Notes: generated from the sequence alone by a model not told the origin. Positions 48,462 through 58,379 are shown, numbered from the stretch's first letter. The stretch is 64,000 nt of DNA from Azospirillum lipoferum 4B (GCF_000283655.1 NC_016622.1:2058501-2122500), one strand, 5' to 3'. Numbers and translations are program-made.

Positions 48462-50348
48462 ATGAGTTCGATCGATCGCGATACCGACCGTTCCCGCCTG
48501 CTGGCGCGCCGCGCCCTGGTGCTGGGCGGCATCAAGCTGGCCGGACTGTCCGCGCTGGTCGGTCGGCTCTATTACCTGCAGGTGGTCGAATCCGCGCGCT
48601 ACACCATGCTGGCGGAGGAGAACCGCATCAGCCTGCGGCTGATCGCCCCGTCGCGCGGCAACATCGTCGACCGGTTCGGCGTGCCGCTGGCGGTGAACGA
48701 ACAGAACTACCGGGTCGTCGTCGTGTCGGAGCGCACCCACAACATCCAGGAGACGCTCGACAAGATCTCCCGCATCGTGCCGCTGACCGACGGCGACCGC
48801 CGCCGCGTGCTGCGCGAGCTGCACCGCAAGCGCCGCTTCGTCCCGGTCACCGTGCGCGAGAACCTGACCTGGGAGCAGGTGGCGACGCTGGAGACCAACA
48901 CCCCCGATCTGCCCGGCGTGGCGATCGAGGTGGGCGAGCTGCGCCATTACCCGCAGGCGGAGGCGACCGCCCATATCCTGGGCTATGTCGGCGCGGTGTC
49001 GGAAGCGGAGCTGAGCGGCAACAGCGATCCGGTGCTGTCCCTCCCCGGCTTCCGCATCGGCAAGGCCGGTATCGAGAAGTATCACGAGAAGGTCCTGCGC
49101 GGCACCGCCGGCACCAGCCAGCTGGAGGTCAACGCGGTCGGCCGCGTCATCCGCGAGTTGTCGCGCGACGAGGGGCAGTCGGGCCGCGAGATTCAGCTGA
49201 CCATCGACATGGCGCTGCAGCGCTTCGTGCAGGAACGCCTGTCGCAGGAGGTCAGCGCGTCGGCGGTGGTGATGGACGTTCACACCGGCGGCATCTATGC
49301 GCTGTGTTCCCACCCCAGCTACGACCCCAACCAGTTCACCATGGGCATCAGCGCCGAATTGTGGGAGGAGCTGCTGTCCAACCAGGCGACGCCGCTGAAC
49401 AACAAGGCGGTGGTCGGCCAGTATCCGCCGGGCTCCACCTTCAAGATGATGGCGGCGCTGGCGGCTCTCGAATCGGGAATCGTCAGCAGCAGGCACACCG
49501 TCTTCTGCCCCGGCCACATGGAGCTGGGCGACCATCGCTTCCACTGCTGGAAACGCGGCGGCCACGGCACGGTCGATTTCGTCGGGGCGCTGCGCCATTC
49601 CTGCGACGTGTTCTTCTACGACGTGTCGCGCCGCATCGGCATCGACCGCATCTCCGAGATGTCGAACCGCTTCGGCCTCGGCGCCCGCACCGGCATCGAC
49701 CTGCCGCATGAGCGCGCCGGGCTGATGCCGTCCATCGCCTGGAAGAAGGCGACCCTGGGCAAGGGCTGGGACATGGGCGAGACGCTGGTCGCCTCCATCG
49801 GCCAGGGCTATGTGCTGGCCACGCCGCTGCAGCTGGCGGTGATGACCTGCCGGCTGGCCAATGGCGGCTATGCGGTCAAGCCGCATCTGACCAAGCAGAT
49901 CAAGACCGTCAGCGGCGAGCAGACCGCCTGGCCCAGCATCGGCGTGAAGAAGGAGAATCTCGACATCGTCCTGCGCGGCATGAACGAGGTGACCAACGCG
50001 CCCAACGGCACCGCCTTCAAGTCGCGCATCACCGAGGTCGGGTATGAGATGGCGGGCAAGACCGGCTCCGCCCAGGTCCGCCGCATCACCATGGCGGAAC
50101 GCACCTCCGGCGTGAAGAAGAACGAGGATCTGCCCTGGCGCGAACGTGACCACGCGCTGTTCGTCGCCTTCGCGCCCGTCCAGGCGCCGCGCTATGCCTG
50201 CGCCGTGTTCGTCGAACATGGCGGCGGCGGCTCCACCGCGGCGGCGCCGATTGCCCGCGACATCCTGCTGGAAACCCAGAAGCGCGACCCCGGCCGCGCC
50301 GCGGTGGCCGAAACCCCGCCGACGAGCTTCAGGGACCCGCGGGGATAA
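48462..50348 (+). CDS. mrdA: Penicillin-binding protein 2
   Basis: The 628-residue class B PBP has an N-terminal membrane helix, a pedestal domain (APSRGNIVDRFGVPLAVNEQ), and transpeptidase motifs: catalytic Ser in PPGSTFKMM near residue 325, HSCDVFFYDVSRRIG, and K533 in GKTGSAQV. It makes the elongation-specific crosslinks with MreBCD and RodA. In many alphaproteobacteria rodA follows; here the next feature is a palindromic repeat and convergent ilvC. Confidence 0.96.
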   Translation: MSSIDRDTDRSRLLARRALVLGGIKLAGLSALVGRLYYLQVVESARYTMLAEENRISLRLIAPSRGNIVDRFGVPLAVNEQNYRVVVVSERTHNIQETLDKISRIVPLTDGDRRRVLRELHRKRRFVPVTVRENLTWEQVATLETNTPDLPGVAIEVGELRHYPQAEATAHILGYVGAVSEAELSGNSDPVLSLPGFRIGKAGIEKYHEKVLRGTAGTSQLEVNAVGRVIRELSRDEGQSGREIQLTIDMALQRFVQERLSQEVSASAVVMDVHTGGIYALCSHPSYDPNQFTMGISAELWEELLSNQATPLNNKAVVGQYPPGSTFKMMAALAALESGIVSSRHTVFCPGHMELGDHRFHCWKRGGHGTVDFVGALRHSCDVFFYDVSRRIGIDRISEMSNRFGLGARTGIDLPHERAGLMPSIAWKKATLGKGWDMGETLVASIGQGYVLATPLQLAVMTCRLANGGYAVKPHLTKQIKTVSGEQTAWPSIGVKKENLDIVLRGMNEVTNAPNGTAFKSRITEVGYEMAGKTGSAQVRRITMAERTSGVKKNEDLPWRERDHALFVAFAPVQAPRYACAVFVEHGGGGSTAAAPIARDILLETQKRDPGRAAVAETPPTSFRDPRG

Positions 50349-50363
50349 AGTGTCTGCCGGGAT

Positions 50364-50474
50364 TGCTCCCTCCCCATCCCTGCCCCACCTTCGGTGAGAG
50401 GGGCAGGAGCTTCGCGGACGTATTGCGGCAGTCCCCTCTCCCACCAAAAATGGGGGAGGGTCAGGGAGGGGGCA
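50364..50474. repeat. Nested palindromic intergenic repeat, copy 5
   Basis: Outer arms TGCTCCCTCCCCATCCCT and AGGGTCAGGGAGGGGGCA are diverged versions of copies 2 and 4; inner arms are GTGAGAGGGG and CCCCTCTCCCAC. It lies between convergent mrdA and ilvC, next to the ilvC terminator. Confidence 0.8.
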
Positions 50475-50490
50475 CCGCCCCAGCCACTCC

Positions 50491-50525
50491 CAAAAGAAAA
50501 GCGCGCCCCCGAAGGGACGCGCTTT
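50491..50525 (-). terminator. Rho-independent terminator of ilvC
   Basis: Read leftward, AAGCGCG-T-CCC pairs with GGG-G-CGCGCTT around a TTCG tetraloop (one mismatch), followed by TTCTTTT. It begins about 30 bases past the ilvC stop. Confidence 0.85.
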
Positions 50526-50553
50526 CCGGAAAACCGACTTGGCTTTCGCCCGA

Positions 50554-51585
<1,032 letters not shown>

Positions 51586-51636
51586 TTAAATTTCACTAGC
51601 CGGGTGTTGTACGAAGCGATTAGTGCGCGGAGCGGA

Positions 51637-52104
51637 TTAGTCCATCGGCGGCAAGGCCGCGTCAAGCAAAAGCCGTCCGTCCGCGGTGAAGGGGTTCAGG
51701 AAAGTGACGCCGCCAAGCCGCCGTCCGCCTTGAAAATCTTCGGACACAAGGTACTTGCAGCCATATGCATCGGCATTCGCCCACAAGACCGCATCCCAGA
51801 TTTGCAAGCCGTGCGCGGCTACGACCTCGAAGGCGCGCCGGAAAGCGTCGGTGGCAACGGGAAGACGTTCGAAGGTCTGCTCGTAATCACGAACCAAATC
51901 CAATGCTTCGGCCGGCGGGAGGATCCGCTTGCGGGTCAGCGACGCATAAAGCTCGCACAACACCTGTCCTGCGATCACGACAGCCGAACCGGCCGCCGCC
52001 GCTCTCTCCAACAAATCCAGCGCGATTTCATATTTGACGGGATCACGCTGGTCGGCCGCATAAAACAGGATGTTCGTGTCGAAACTGACCAACGGTCGAC
52101 TCAT
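51637..52104 (-). CDS. vapC: PIN-domain toxin (VapC family)
   Basis: The 155-residue protein has the PIN acidic residues: FDTNILFYAAD (first Asp), CELYASLTRKR (Glu), IWDAVLWANA (Asp) and YLVSEDFQGG (last acidic pair). PIN toxins cleave RNA, often initiator tRNA. Its start overlaps the antitoxin stop by 4 bases, the usual toxin-antitoxin layout. The base composition is visibly less GC-rich than the ilv genes around it, compatible with acquisition. Confidence 0.88.
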   Translation of the reverse strand: MSRPLVSFDTNILFYAADQRDPVKYEIALDLLERAAAAGSAVVIAGQVLCELYASLTRKRILPPAEALDLVRDYEQTFERLPVATDAFRRAFEVVAAHGLQIWDAVLWANADAYGCKYLVSEDFQGGRRLGGVTFLNPFTADGRLLLDAALPPMD

Positions 52105-52367
52105 GGCAAGGAACCACGCTCGTGCAGGTCGTCACGGGTCCAGTCACGGCCGCCCAGGTCGTAGCCCTTGCGCAGCTTTCGCAACAACCGCTCTCCAGCC
52201 TGCCTGCGACGCTCCTCATCGGAAAGCGCTTCAGACGCCGGTTCGGTCGCCGAAAGGCGGGCCACCGGGGTACCGTTCTCGGTCAGCACGATCTCCTCGC
52301 CACGCTTGGCGGCCTCGATCAGCGCGCCGAGCTGGTCTTTCGCCTCTTCCACCGACAGCATCTTCAT
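52101..52367 (-). CDS. Phd/YefM-type antitoxin
   Basis: The 88-residue protein begins MKMLSVEEAKDQLGALIEAA and has EEIVLTENGTPVARLSATEP, the Phd/YefM DNA-binding fold pattern; the C-terminal half (RKGYDLGGRDWTRDDLHERG) would wrap the toxin. It precedes vapC with a 4-base overlap. The module would be self-repressed from a promoter in the 101-base gap after ilvH. Confidence 0.87.
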   Translation of the reverse strand: MKMLSVEEAKDQLGALIEAAKRGEEIVLTENGTPVARLSATEPASEALSDEERRRQAGERLLRKLRKGYDLGGRDWTRDDLHERGSLP

Positions 52368-52468
52368 GACCGTTCCCCGCTGCTCGCCGCCCGGCCGTGC
52401 CGGCAGGACATCCTAGCCCAGAACGGACCGGACGGCGATGGAGACCGAAGAGACCCTCGGGGGGAGCG

Positions 52469-52984
52469 TCAGAACGCCGCCGGTCCCTTCGACATGGCGA
52501 CCACGCCGGTGCGGCTGGCTTCAACGAGGCCGAGCTGGCCCATCAGGCCGACGAAATCGTCGACCTGTTCGGTGGTGCCGGTCAGCTCGAAGACGAAGCT
52601 GGTGAGCGTCGCGTCGACCACCTTGGCCTGGAAGATGTCGGCGAGACGGAGCGCCTCGATCCGGCGGTCGCCGGTGCCGGCCACCTTGACCAGCGCCAGT
52701 TCGCGTTCCACCGATGGTCCTTCGTCGGTCAGGTCGTGGACGCGGTGGACCGGAACCAGCCGGCCGAGCTGCGCCTTGATCTGCTCGATGATCATCCGGG
52801 TGCCGGAGGTGACCAGCGTGATGCGCGACAGGTGGTCGGCGTTGTTCACCTCGGCCACCGTCAGGCTTTCGATGTTGTAGCCGCGGCCGGAGAACAGCCC
52901 GATGACGCGGGCGAGAACGCCCGGCTCGTTGTCCACCAGCACGGCGATGGTGTGCTTTTCGATCGCGTTTTCCATGAGACCCAT
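52469..52984 (-). CDS. ilvH: Acetolactate synthase small subunit
   Basis: The 171-residue protein has an N-terminal ACT domain (HTIAVLVDNEPGVLARVIGL, FSGRGYNIESLTVAEV) and the C-terminal half of the family (ALVKVAGTGDRRIEALRLAD). It confers valine feedback inhibition on IlvB. It lies 27 bases after ilvB. Starts at 52984 and 52975 are both possible. Confidence 0.95.
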   Translation of the reverse strand: MGLMENAIEKHTIAVLVDNEPGVLARVIGLFSGRGYNIESLTVAEVNNADHLSRITLVTSGTRMIIEQIKAQLGRLVPVHRVHDLTDEGPSVERELALVKVAGTGDRRIEALRLADIFQAKVVDATLTSFVFELTGTTEQVDDFVGLMGQLGLVEASRTGVVAMSKGPAAF

Positions 52985-53011
52985 TCCCCCCGTTCGTTCG
53001 TCGTCAGCCGA

Positions 53012-54775
53012 TCAGACCAGCACCATGCCGTCTTCCGGCGTGGCGTCGGACGGGCTGTCGTCCGGACCGAACAGGATCTCGTTGTGGGCCTTGCCGCCCG
53101 GGATCATCGGGAAACAGTTTTCCTTGGGATCGACGGCGATGTCGATGATGCAGGGGCGGTCGGTGACCGTCAGCATCTTCTCGATCACCTGATCGACCTC
53201 GGCCACGGTGGTGGCGCGCAGGCCGACGCAGCCCCAGGCCTCCGCCAGCTTCACGAAGTCCGGCAGGGCTTCCGAATAGCTCTGGGAATAGCGCGAGCCA
53301 TGCAGCAGTTCCTGCCACTGGCGCACCATGCCCATATACTGGTTGTTCAGGATGAAGATCTTGACCGGCGCGCGGTACTGCACGGCGGTGCCGATCTCCT
53401 GCATGTTCATCAGGAAGCTGGCCTCGCCCGACACGTCCACCACGATGGCGTCGGGGTGGGCGAGCTGGGCGCCGATGGCGGCCGGCAGGCCGTAGCCCAT
53501 GGTGCCGAGCCCGCCCGACGTCAGCCAGCGGTTCGGCTGGTCGAAGGGCAGGAACTGCGCCGCCCACATCTGGTGCTGGCCGACTTCCGTCGTGATGTAG
53601 TGGTCCTTGCCGCGCAGAGCCTCGCGCAGGCGTTCCAGCGCATATTGCGGCTTGATGACCGATTCGGTGCGGTTGTAGTTCAGGCAGTTGCGGGCACGCC
53701 ATCCCTCGATCCTGCCCCACCACTCCTTCAGCGCGGCCTTGTCGGCGCTCTTGGCGCGCGCCTTCCAGATGCGCAGCATGTCTTCCAGCACGGCGCCGCA
53801 ATCGCCGACGATGGGAATGTCGACCGCGACGTTCTTGTTGATCGAGCTGGGGTCGATGTCGACATGGATCTTCTTGGACCCCGGCGAGAAGGCCGACAGC
53901 TTGCCGGTCACGCGGTCGTCGAAGCGGGCGCCGATGTTGATCATGACGTCGCATTCGTACATGGCGAGGTTCGCCTCGTACGTGCCGTGCATGCCGAGCA
54001 TCCCCAGCCACTGGCTTTCGGACGCCGGGAAGGCGCCCAGCCCCATCAGGGTGGAGGTGATCGGGAAGCCGGTCGCCTTGACGAACTGCGTCAGCAGCTT
54101 GGCGGCGAAGGGGCCGGCATTGATCACGCCGCCGCCGGTGTAGAAGACCGGCCGCTTGGCGTTGGCGATCAGCTCGATCGCCTCCTCGATGCGGGCCATC
54201 TCCGGCTTCACCTGAGGCCGGTAGGTCTTGTGCTTGACCTCTGCCGGCGGGACATAGGTGCCGTCGGCGAACTGCACGTCCTTCGGGATGTCGACCAGCA
54301 CCGGGCCGGGACGGCCGCTGCGCGCGACATAGAAGGCCTCGTGCAGGGTGCGGGCCAGATTGTCGACGTCTTTCACCAGGTAATTGTGCTTGGTGCAGGG
54401 ACGGGTGATGCCGGTGGTGTCGGCTTCCTGGAAGGCGTCGTTGCCGATCAGGTGGGTCGGCACCTGCCCCGACAGGCAGACGAGCGGAATGCTGTCGCAC
54501 AGCGCATCCAGCAGGCCGGTCACCGCGTTGGTGGCGCCGGGGCCGGAGGTCACCAGCACGCAGCCGACCTTGCCGGTCGAGCGCGCATAGCCCTCCGCCG
54601 CGTGAACCGCGGCCTGCTCGTGGCGTACAAGGACATGCTTCAGGTCGTTCTGCTGGAACAGCGCGTCGTAGATGGGAAGTACGGCGCCGCCGGGATAGCC
54701 GAAGATGATGTCAACGCCCTGATCCTTCAGGGCCTTGATGACGATCTGGGCGCCGGTCAGCTTCTGTTCGGACAT
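53012..54775 (-). CDS. ilvB: Acetolactate synthase large subunit
   Basis: The 587-residue TPP enzyme has GYPGGAVLPIYDAL, the catalytic Glu region HEQAAVHAAEGYAR, and the TPP motif GEASFLMNMQE ... FILNNQYMGMV. The usual GDG of the TPP motif reads GEA here, which I recall as common in alphaproteobacterial enzymes. It condenses pyruvate with pyruvate or 2-oxobutyrate. A 4-codon ORF with a strong ribosome site lies immediately upstream. Confidence 0.96.
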   Translation of the reverse strand: MSEQKLTGAQIVIKALKDQGVDIIFGYPGGAVLPIYDALFQQNDLKHVLVRHEQAAVHAAEGYARSTGKVGCVLVTSGPGATNAVTGLLDALCDSIPLVCLSGQVPTHLIGNDAFQEADTTGITRPCTKHNYLVKDVDNLARTLHEAFYVARSGRPGPVLVDIPKDVQFADGTYVPPAEVKHKTYRPQVKPEMARIEEAIELIANAKRPVFYTGGGVINAGPFAAKLLTQFVKATGFPITSTLMGLGAFPASESQWLGMLGMHGTYEANLAMYECDVMINIGARFDDRVTGKLSAFSPGSKKIHVDIDPSSINKNVAVDIPIVGDCGAVLEDMLRIWKARAKSADKAALKEWWGRIEGWRARNCLNYNRTESVIKPQYALERLREALRGKDHYITTEVGQHQMWAAQFLPFDQPNRWLTSGGLGTMGYGLPAAIGAQLAHPDAIVVDVSGEASFLMNMQEIGTAVQYRAPVKIFILNNQYMGMVRQWQELLHGSRYSQSYSEALPDFVKLAEAWGCVGLRATTVAEVDQVIEKMLTVTDRPCIIDIAVDPKENCFPMIPGGKAHNEILFGPDDSPSDATPEDGMVLV

Positions 54776-54778
54776 CGC

Positions 54779-54793
54779 TCACGACCTTCTCAT
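54779..54793 (-). other. Four-codon mini-ORF upstream of ilvB
   Basis: ATG AGA AGG TCG TGA (MRRS) begins 7 bases after a perfect AGGAGG (54806-54801) and ends 3 bases before the ilvB ATG. The ilvB start itself has only the weaker AGAAGG. Translation of the mini-ORF may couple to ilvB by re-initiation. Confidence 0.4.
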
Positions 54794-54902
54794 GTGGGCG
54801 CCTCCTCTAGGGCACCCGGTTCCTTGGGAACACCAACCCTGCCGGGAGGGGATGCCGTTCAGAACAACGGCTTAGCCCCGATGGCTTGTGCTGGGACCGG
54901 CA

Positions 54903-54931
54903 AATTAGTCAAATCATCCGTCATAGGTCAA
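54903..54931 (-). promoter_or_regulatory. Sigma-70-type promoter for the ilvB operon
   Basis: On the - strand TTGACC (54931-54926) is followed after exactly 17 bases by CTAATT (54908-54903). The start point would be near 54897, giving a leader of about 120 bases. Confidence 0.52.
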
Positions 54932-55029
54932 CCCAATTCGCGAATGTTCGCAAAGTTTTTTTGCCGCAGTTTTTCCAATTGTTGCGCATCGATAGGGGGT
55001 GGCGATCCCGCCCGGCCCCAGTCTGCCGC

Positions 55030-55068
55030 AAACGCAAACGGCGGCCGCACCGAAGCGCGGCCGCCGTT
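55030..55068 (-). terminator. Terminator of the miaA-aminotransferase unit
   Basis: Read leftward, a perfect 12-bp stem AACGGCGGCCGC / GCGGCCGCCGTT with an 8-base loop is followed by TTGCGTTTG. It begins about 33 bases past the aminotransferase stop. Confidence 0.75.
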
Positions 55069-55100
55069 CCGAACAGGCGACGAGTGGGATGGACGAACCG

Positions 55101-56312
55101 TCAGGCGGCGGTCTTCAGCAACTCGCACAGCCGGCGGATGCCCTCGCGGATCTGGGCCGGCTTGGTGACGGAGAAGGCGAGGCGCAGCGTGTTCTTGCCC
55201 GACCGGTCGGCGTGGAAGGCCGATCCGGGGACGAAGGCGACGTTGGCCTCCTTGATGGCGCGGGCCAGCAGCTCGGTGCCGTCGACGCCCTCCGGCGCCT
55301 CGATCCAGACGAACAGGCCGCCTTCCGGCTTGGTCCAGGTGACGCCCGGCGGGGCGTATTCGTCCAGGGCCGCCAGCATGGCGTCGCGGCGCTCCTTGTA
55401 CTGGGTGCGCAGCAGCTTGAGGTGGCTGTCGAAGATCTGCGAGACGACGTCGTGCATGACGATCTGGTTGATCGTGCTGGCATGCAGGTCGGCCGCCTGC
55501 TTCATCAGCACCAGCCGGTTCACCACCTCCGGCGCCGCATTGACCCAGCCGACGCGCATCGCCGGCACCATCGTCTTGGAGAAGGTGCCGCCGAAGATGA
55601 CGTTGGTCAGCTTGCCGCCGTTGCGCTCGCAATCCAGCGCCGCCATCAGCGGCAGATGCTCGCCGTCATAGCGCAGCTCGCAATAGGCGGTGTCCTCGAT
55701 CACCGGCACGCCGGCCGCATCGCAGGCGTCCAGGATGGCGTGGCGGCGGGCCAGCGTCACCGTGGTGCCGTTGGGATTCTGGAAATCGGGGACGAGGTAG
55801 AAGAACTTCGGCTTCTGCGCCAGCGCCTCGGTCAGCGCGGTCATCTCCGGCCCTTCCTCGTCCATCGGAATGGAGAGATAGGTCGGCTCGTAGGGCGAGA
55901 AGGCCTGCAGCGCGCCGAGATAGGTCGGGCGGGTGACCACGATCTTGTCGCCGGGGCCGATCAGCAGCTTGCCGACGAACTCCAGCACCTGCTGAGAGCC
56001 GTTGGTGACCAGCACGCCGTCCAGGCCGATGTTAACGCCCTTGCCGCCCATGTAATCGCAGATCCATTCCCGCAGCGGCGTGTAGCCTTCGGTGATGGAA
56101 TACTGCAGCGCGGCACCGGCACCGGAATTGGACTGGAAGATCTTCTCGTAGGACCGAGCGATGGCCGAGCTGGGGAACAGGTCCGGATCGGGAATGCCAC
56201 CGGCGAAGGAGATGATCTCCGGACGATCGATCAGCTTCAGCAGTTCCCGGATTTCGGACGCCGTCATGCCGCCCACGCGGCCCGCGAACACATGACCCCA
56301 ATCAACCGACAC
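55101..56312 (-). CDS. PLP-dependent aminotransferase (fold type I, Aro8/2-aminoadipate-like)
   Basis: The 403-residue protein has EIISFAGGIPDPDLFP, LQYSITEGYTPLREWICDYM, VTNGSQQVLEFVGKLL and the PLP lysine region FGGTFSKTMVPAMRVGW. This matches the 2-aminoadipate/valine-pyruvate-type aminotransferase group without the DNA-binding domain of MocR regulators. It may serve in aromatic, branched-chain or lysine metabolism; nearness to ilv genes suggests but does not prove a branched-chain role. The start is GTG at 56312 with AAGGAG about 7 bases upstream. It lies 17 bases after miaA. Confidence 0.88.
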   Translation of the reverse strand: MSVDWGHVFAGRVGGMTASEIRELLKLIDRPEIISFAGGIPDPDLFPSSAIARSYEKIFQSNSGAGAALQYSITEGYTPLREWICDYMGGKGVNIGLDGVLVTNGSQQVLEFVGKLLIGPGDKIVVTRPTYLGALQAFSPYEPTYLSIPMDEEGPEMTALTEALAQKPKFFYLVPDFQNPNGTTVTLARRHAILDACDAAGVPVIEDTAYCELRYDGEHLPLMAALDCERNGGKLTNVIFGGTFSKTMVPAMRVGWVNAAPEVVNRLVLMKQAADLHASTINQIVMHDVVSQIFDSHLKLLRTQYKERRDAMLAALDEYAPPGVTWTKPEGGLFVWIEAPEGVDGTELLARAIKEANVAFVPGSAFHADRSGKNTLRLAFSVTKPAQIREGIRRLCELLKTAA

Positions 56313-56329
56313 GGTGCTTCTCCTTCGGA

Positions 56330-57334
56330 TCAGTAATTTAGTATCGTTCTCAGGCGGTCGAGCATTGCATTTCGTACCGCGGGCGAACAAGGCAGATCGA
56401 TGGTATGGCAGCTATGCTGTCCTGTATGACTTACCAGCATTTCAGGTGTTTTGCCAACAATCTGATGCCGGAACCATGTCACCTGCCGTTTGGCATAGCG
56501 CCGGGTGGATTGCTGGGCCAGGGCGACCGCCTCGGCGAGCGGGATTTCGCCATGCAGGTGGCGGCGCAGTTCCGGCACGCCCAGCGCCTTCAGCACCGGC
56601 AGGTCGGCGGCGAGGCCCTGATCGCGCGCCAGGGCGTCCAGCCGCCGCACCTCCTCCAGCGCCCCCTGCTCCATCATCAGGTGGAAACGCCTGTCGCACT
56701 GGGCATAGAGGTCGGCGCGCGGCGGGTCGAGCACGATGACGGTGAAGCGCAGGTTCTCCGGCGCACCCTGGGCGGTCTGGCTCTGCCAGTGGGACAGCGG
56801 ATGGCCGGTCGCCTCCAGCACCTCCCAGGCGCGGGTCAGGCGGGTGGTGTCGCCGGGATTCAGCTTGGCCGATGCCGGGTCGCGGGCGACCAGCTCGGCA
56901 CGGAAGGTTTCGCCGCCGATGGTCTCCAGCCGGGCATGGGCAGCGGCGCGCACCTCGTCCGGGATGGGCGGGACCTCGCTCAAGCCCTGCATCAGCGCAC
57001 GCAGGTAGAGACCGGTGCCTCCGACCACCACGGGCAGCCGGCCGTCTTTCTTGGCGGCGTCGATCTCCGCCAGAGCCATGTCGCGCCAGCGCGCCGCCGA
57101 CCCGCGCTCTGCCGCCGGCAGCACGCCATAGAGGCGGTGCGGCGCCCGCGCCAGATCGTCGGCCGGCGGGCGGGCGGTCAGCACATCCAGGTCGGCGTAG
57201 AGCTGCATGCTGTCGGCATTGATGACCGTGCCGCCGAACGCCTCGGCGACAGCGAGTGCCAGTCCCGACTTGCCCGACGCGGTCGGCCCGCCGATGACGA
57301 CGACGTCGGTGAGGTGGGTGGTAAGGTCGCTCAT
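56330..57334 (-). CDS. miaA: tRNA dimethylallyltransferase
   Basis: The 334-residue protein has the P-loop GGPTASGKSGLALAVAEAFG, the INADSMQLYADLDVLTARP stretch, VVGGTGLYLRALMQGL and the ALGVPELRRHLHG/AKRQVTWFRHQ region. It adds dimethylallyl to A37 of UNN-reading tRNAs. The YgfZ protein at the window start supports MiaB, the next enzyme on that nucleotide. It is divergent from serB. Confidence 0.94.
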   Translation of the reverse strand: MSDLTTHLTDVVVIGGPTASGKSGLALAVAEAFGGTVINADSMQLYADLDVLTARPPADDLARAPHRLYGVLPAAERGSAARWRDMALAEIDAAKKDGRLPVVVGGTGLYLRALMQGLSEVPPIPDEVRAAAHARLETIGGETFRAELVARDPASAKLNPGDTTRLTRAWEVLEATGHPLSHWQSQTAQGAPENLRFTVIVLDPPRADLYAQCDRRFHLMMEQGALEEVRRLDALARDQGLAADLPVLKALGVPELRRHLHGEIPLAEAVALAQQSTRRYAKRQVTWFRHQIVGKTPEMLVSHTGQHSCHTIDLPCSPAVRNAMLDRLRTILNY

Positions 57335-57467
57335 CCCCCTTCCATGGCGTCCCCGCGCTTCCATTGCAACACCCAACCGCATGACGACGCCGAAGCTTCG
57401 TTGGACCCGGCTCCCCGCCTGTGGTAGGCAGCGCGCAAAGGCCCTCTTTTCCTCGGGATACCCGCCG

Positions 57468-58361
57468 ATGAACGCCGTCGCCACGCTGATCGCCCCCCGC
57501 ACCGCCACGCTCGACGAGTCCGTCGTCCAGACCGCCAAGGCGGCGCTGGTCGGGCTGGGCGCCGACGCCGGAGCGCCGGATTGGCTGGCCCCCGGCACCG
57601 CCTGCGACCTGCCCTTCGGCAACCTCGCGCCGGAACAGGCGGAGGCGGCGATCCGCCATGCCCTGACCGGCGTGCCCCTGGACATCGTCGCCCAGCCGGC
57701 GGCGACCCGGCGCAAACGGCTGCTGGTCGCCGATATGGAATCGACGATCATCGAGCAGGAGATGCTGGACGAGCTCGGCGACTATGTCGGGCTGAAGGAC
57801 CACATCGCCGCCATCACCGCGCGCGCCATGAATGGCGAGATCGACTTCAAGGACGCGGTACGCGAGCGCGTCGCCCTGCTGAAGGGCCTGAAGGAGACGG
57901 TGATCGACGAGGTGTGGCAGCGCGCCACCCTGATGCCGGGGGCGGCCCAGCTGGTCGGCACCATGCGCGCCAACGGCGCCGTCTGCGTGCTGGTATCGGG
58001 CGGCTTCCGCTGCTTCACCGGCCGGGTGCGCAGCTGGATCGGCTTTGACGACGACCGCGGCAACGATCTGGAAGTGGTCGACGGCGTGATGACCGGCGCG
58101 GTGATCGAACCGATCCTGGACAAGGACAGCAAGCTGCAGGCGCTGATGGCCTATGCCGGCGAGCACCGCGTGCCGATGGCGGAGACCATGGCCGTCGGCG
58201 ACGGCGCCAATGACCTGCCGATGCTGCTGGCCGCCGGGCTCGGCGTCGCCTTCCATGCCAAGGCGGTGGTCGCCGCCGAGGCCCGCGCGCGCGTCGACCA
58301 TGGCGACCTGACCGCCCTGCTCTATGCCCAGGGCTATCGCGCCACAGAGTTCGTGGGGTAA
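57468..58361 (+). CDS. serB: Phosphoserine phosphatase
   Basis: The 297-residue HAD enzyme has VADMESTIIEQEMLDELGD (motif I), VSGGFRCFTGRVRSWIGFDD (motif II), the Lys of ILDKDSKLQALM and motif IV GDGANDLPMLLAAG. Motif I reads D-M-E-S-T: the second Asp of the usual DxDxT is Glu. The N-terminal ACT-like part is present. It makes serine from phosphoserine. Confidence 0.93.
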   Translation: MNAVATLIAPRTATLDESVVQTAKAALVGLGADAGAPDWLAPGTACDLPFGNLAPEQAEAAIRHALTGVPLDIVAQPAATRRKRLLVADMESTIIEQEMLDELGDYVGLKDHIAAITARAMNGEIDFKDAVRERVALLKGLKETVIDEVWQRATLMPGAAQLVGTMRANGAVCVLVSGGFRCFTGRVRSWIGFDDDRGNDLEVVDGVMTGAVIEPILDKDSKLQALMAYAGEHRVPMAETMAVGDGANDLPMLLAAGLGVAFHAKAVVAAEARARVDHGDLTALLYAQGYRATEFVG

Positions 58362-58379
58362 GCGCCTGCCTCTATCCGC

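Larger units (their letters stand above)
54776..55100. other. Intergenic region between ilvB and the aminotransferase gene
   Basis: This 325-base gap contains the ilvB promoter and leader (on the - strand) and the terminator of the upstream aminotransferase gene. Around 54938-54957 there is an imperfect inverted repeat TTGCGAA-CA-TTCGCGAA, next to an A/T-rich run, which could be an operator. Confidence 0.5.

Noticed and set aside
48084-50447. Open frame of about 790 codons on the - strand opposite mrdA
   Set aside because: It is the shadow of a well-supported PBP2 gene and has no recognisable domain.
54860-54924. Attenuator leader peptide upstream of ilvB starting at 54924
   Set aside because: A 21-codon frame exists, but it starts upstream of the predicted transcript start and is not rich in Ile, Val or Leu codons.
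52397-55168. Open frame of about 920 codons on the + strand opposite ilvB/ilvH
   Set aside because: It is the antisense shadow of ilvB and ilvH; composition is His/Arg/Gly-rich without motifs.
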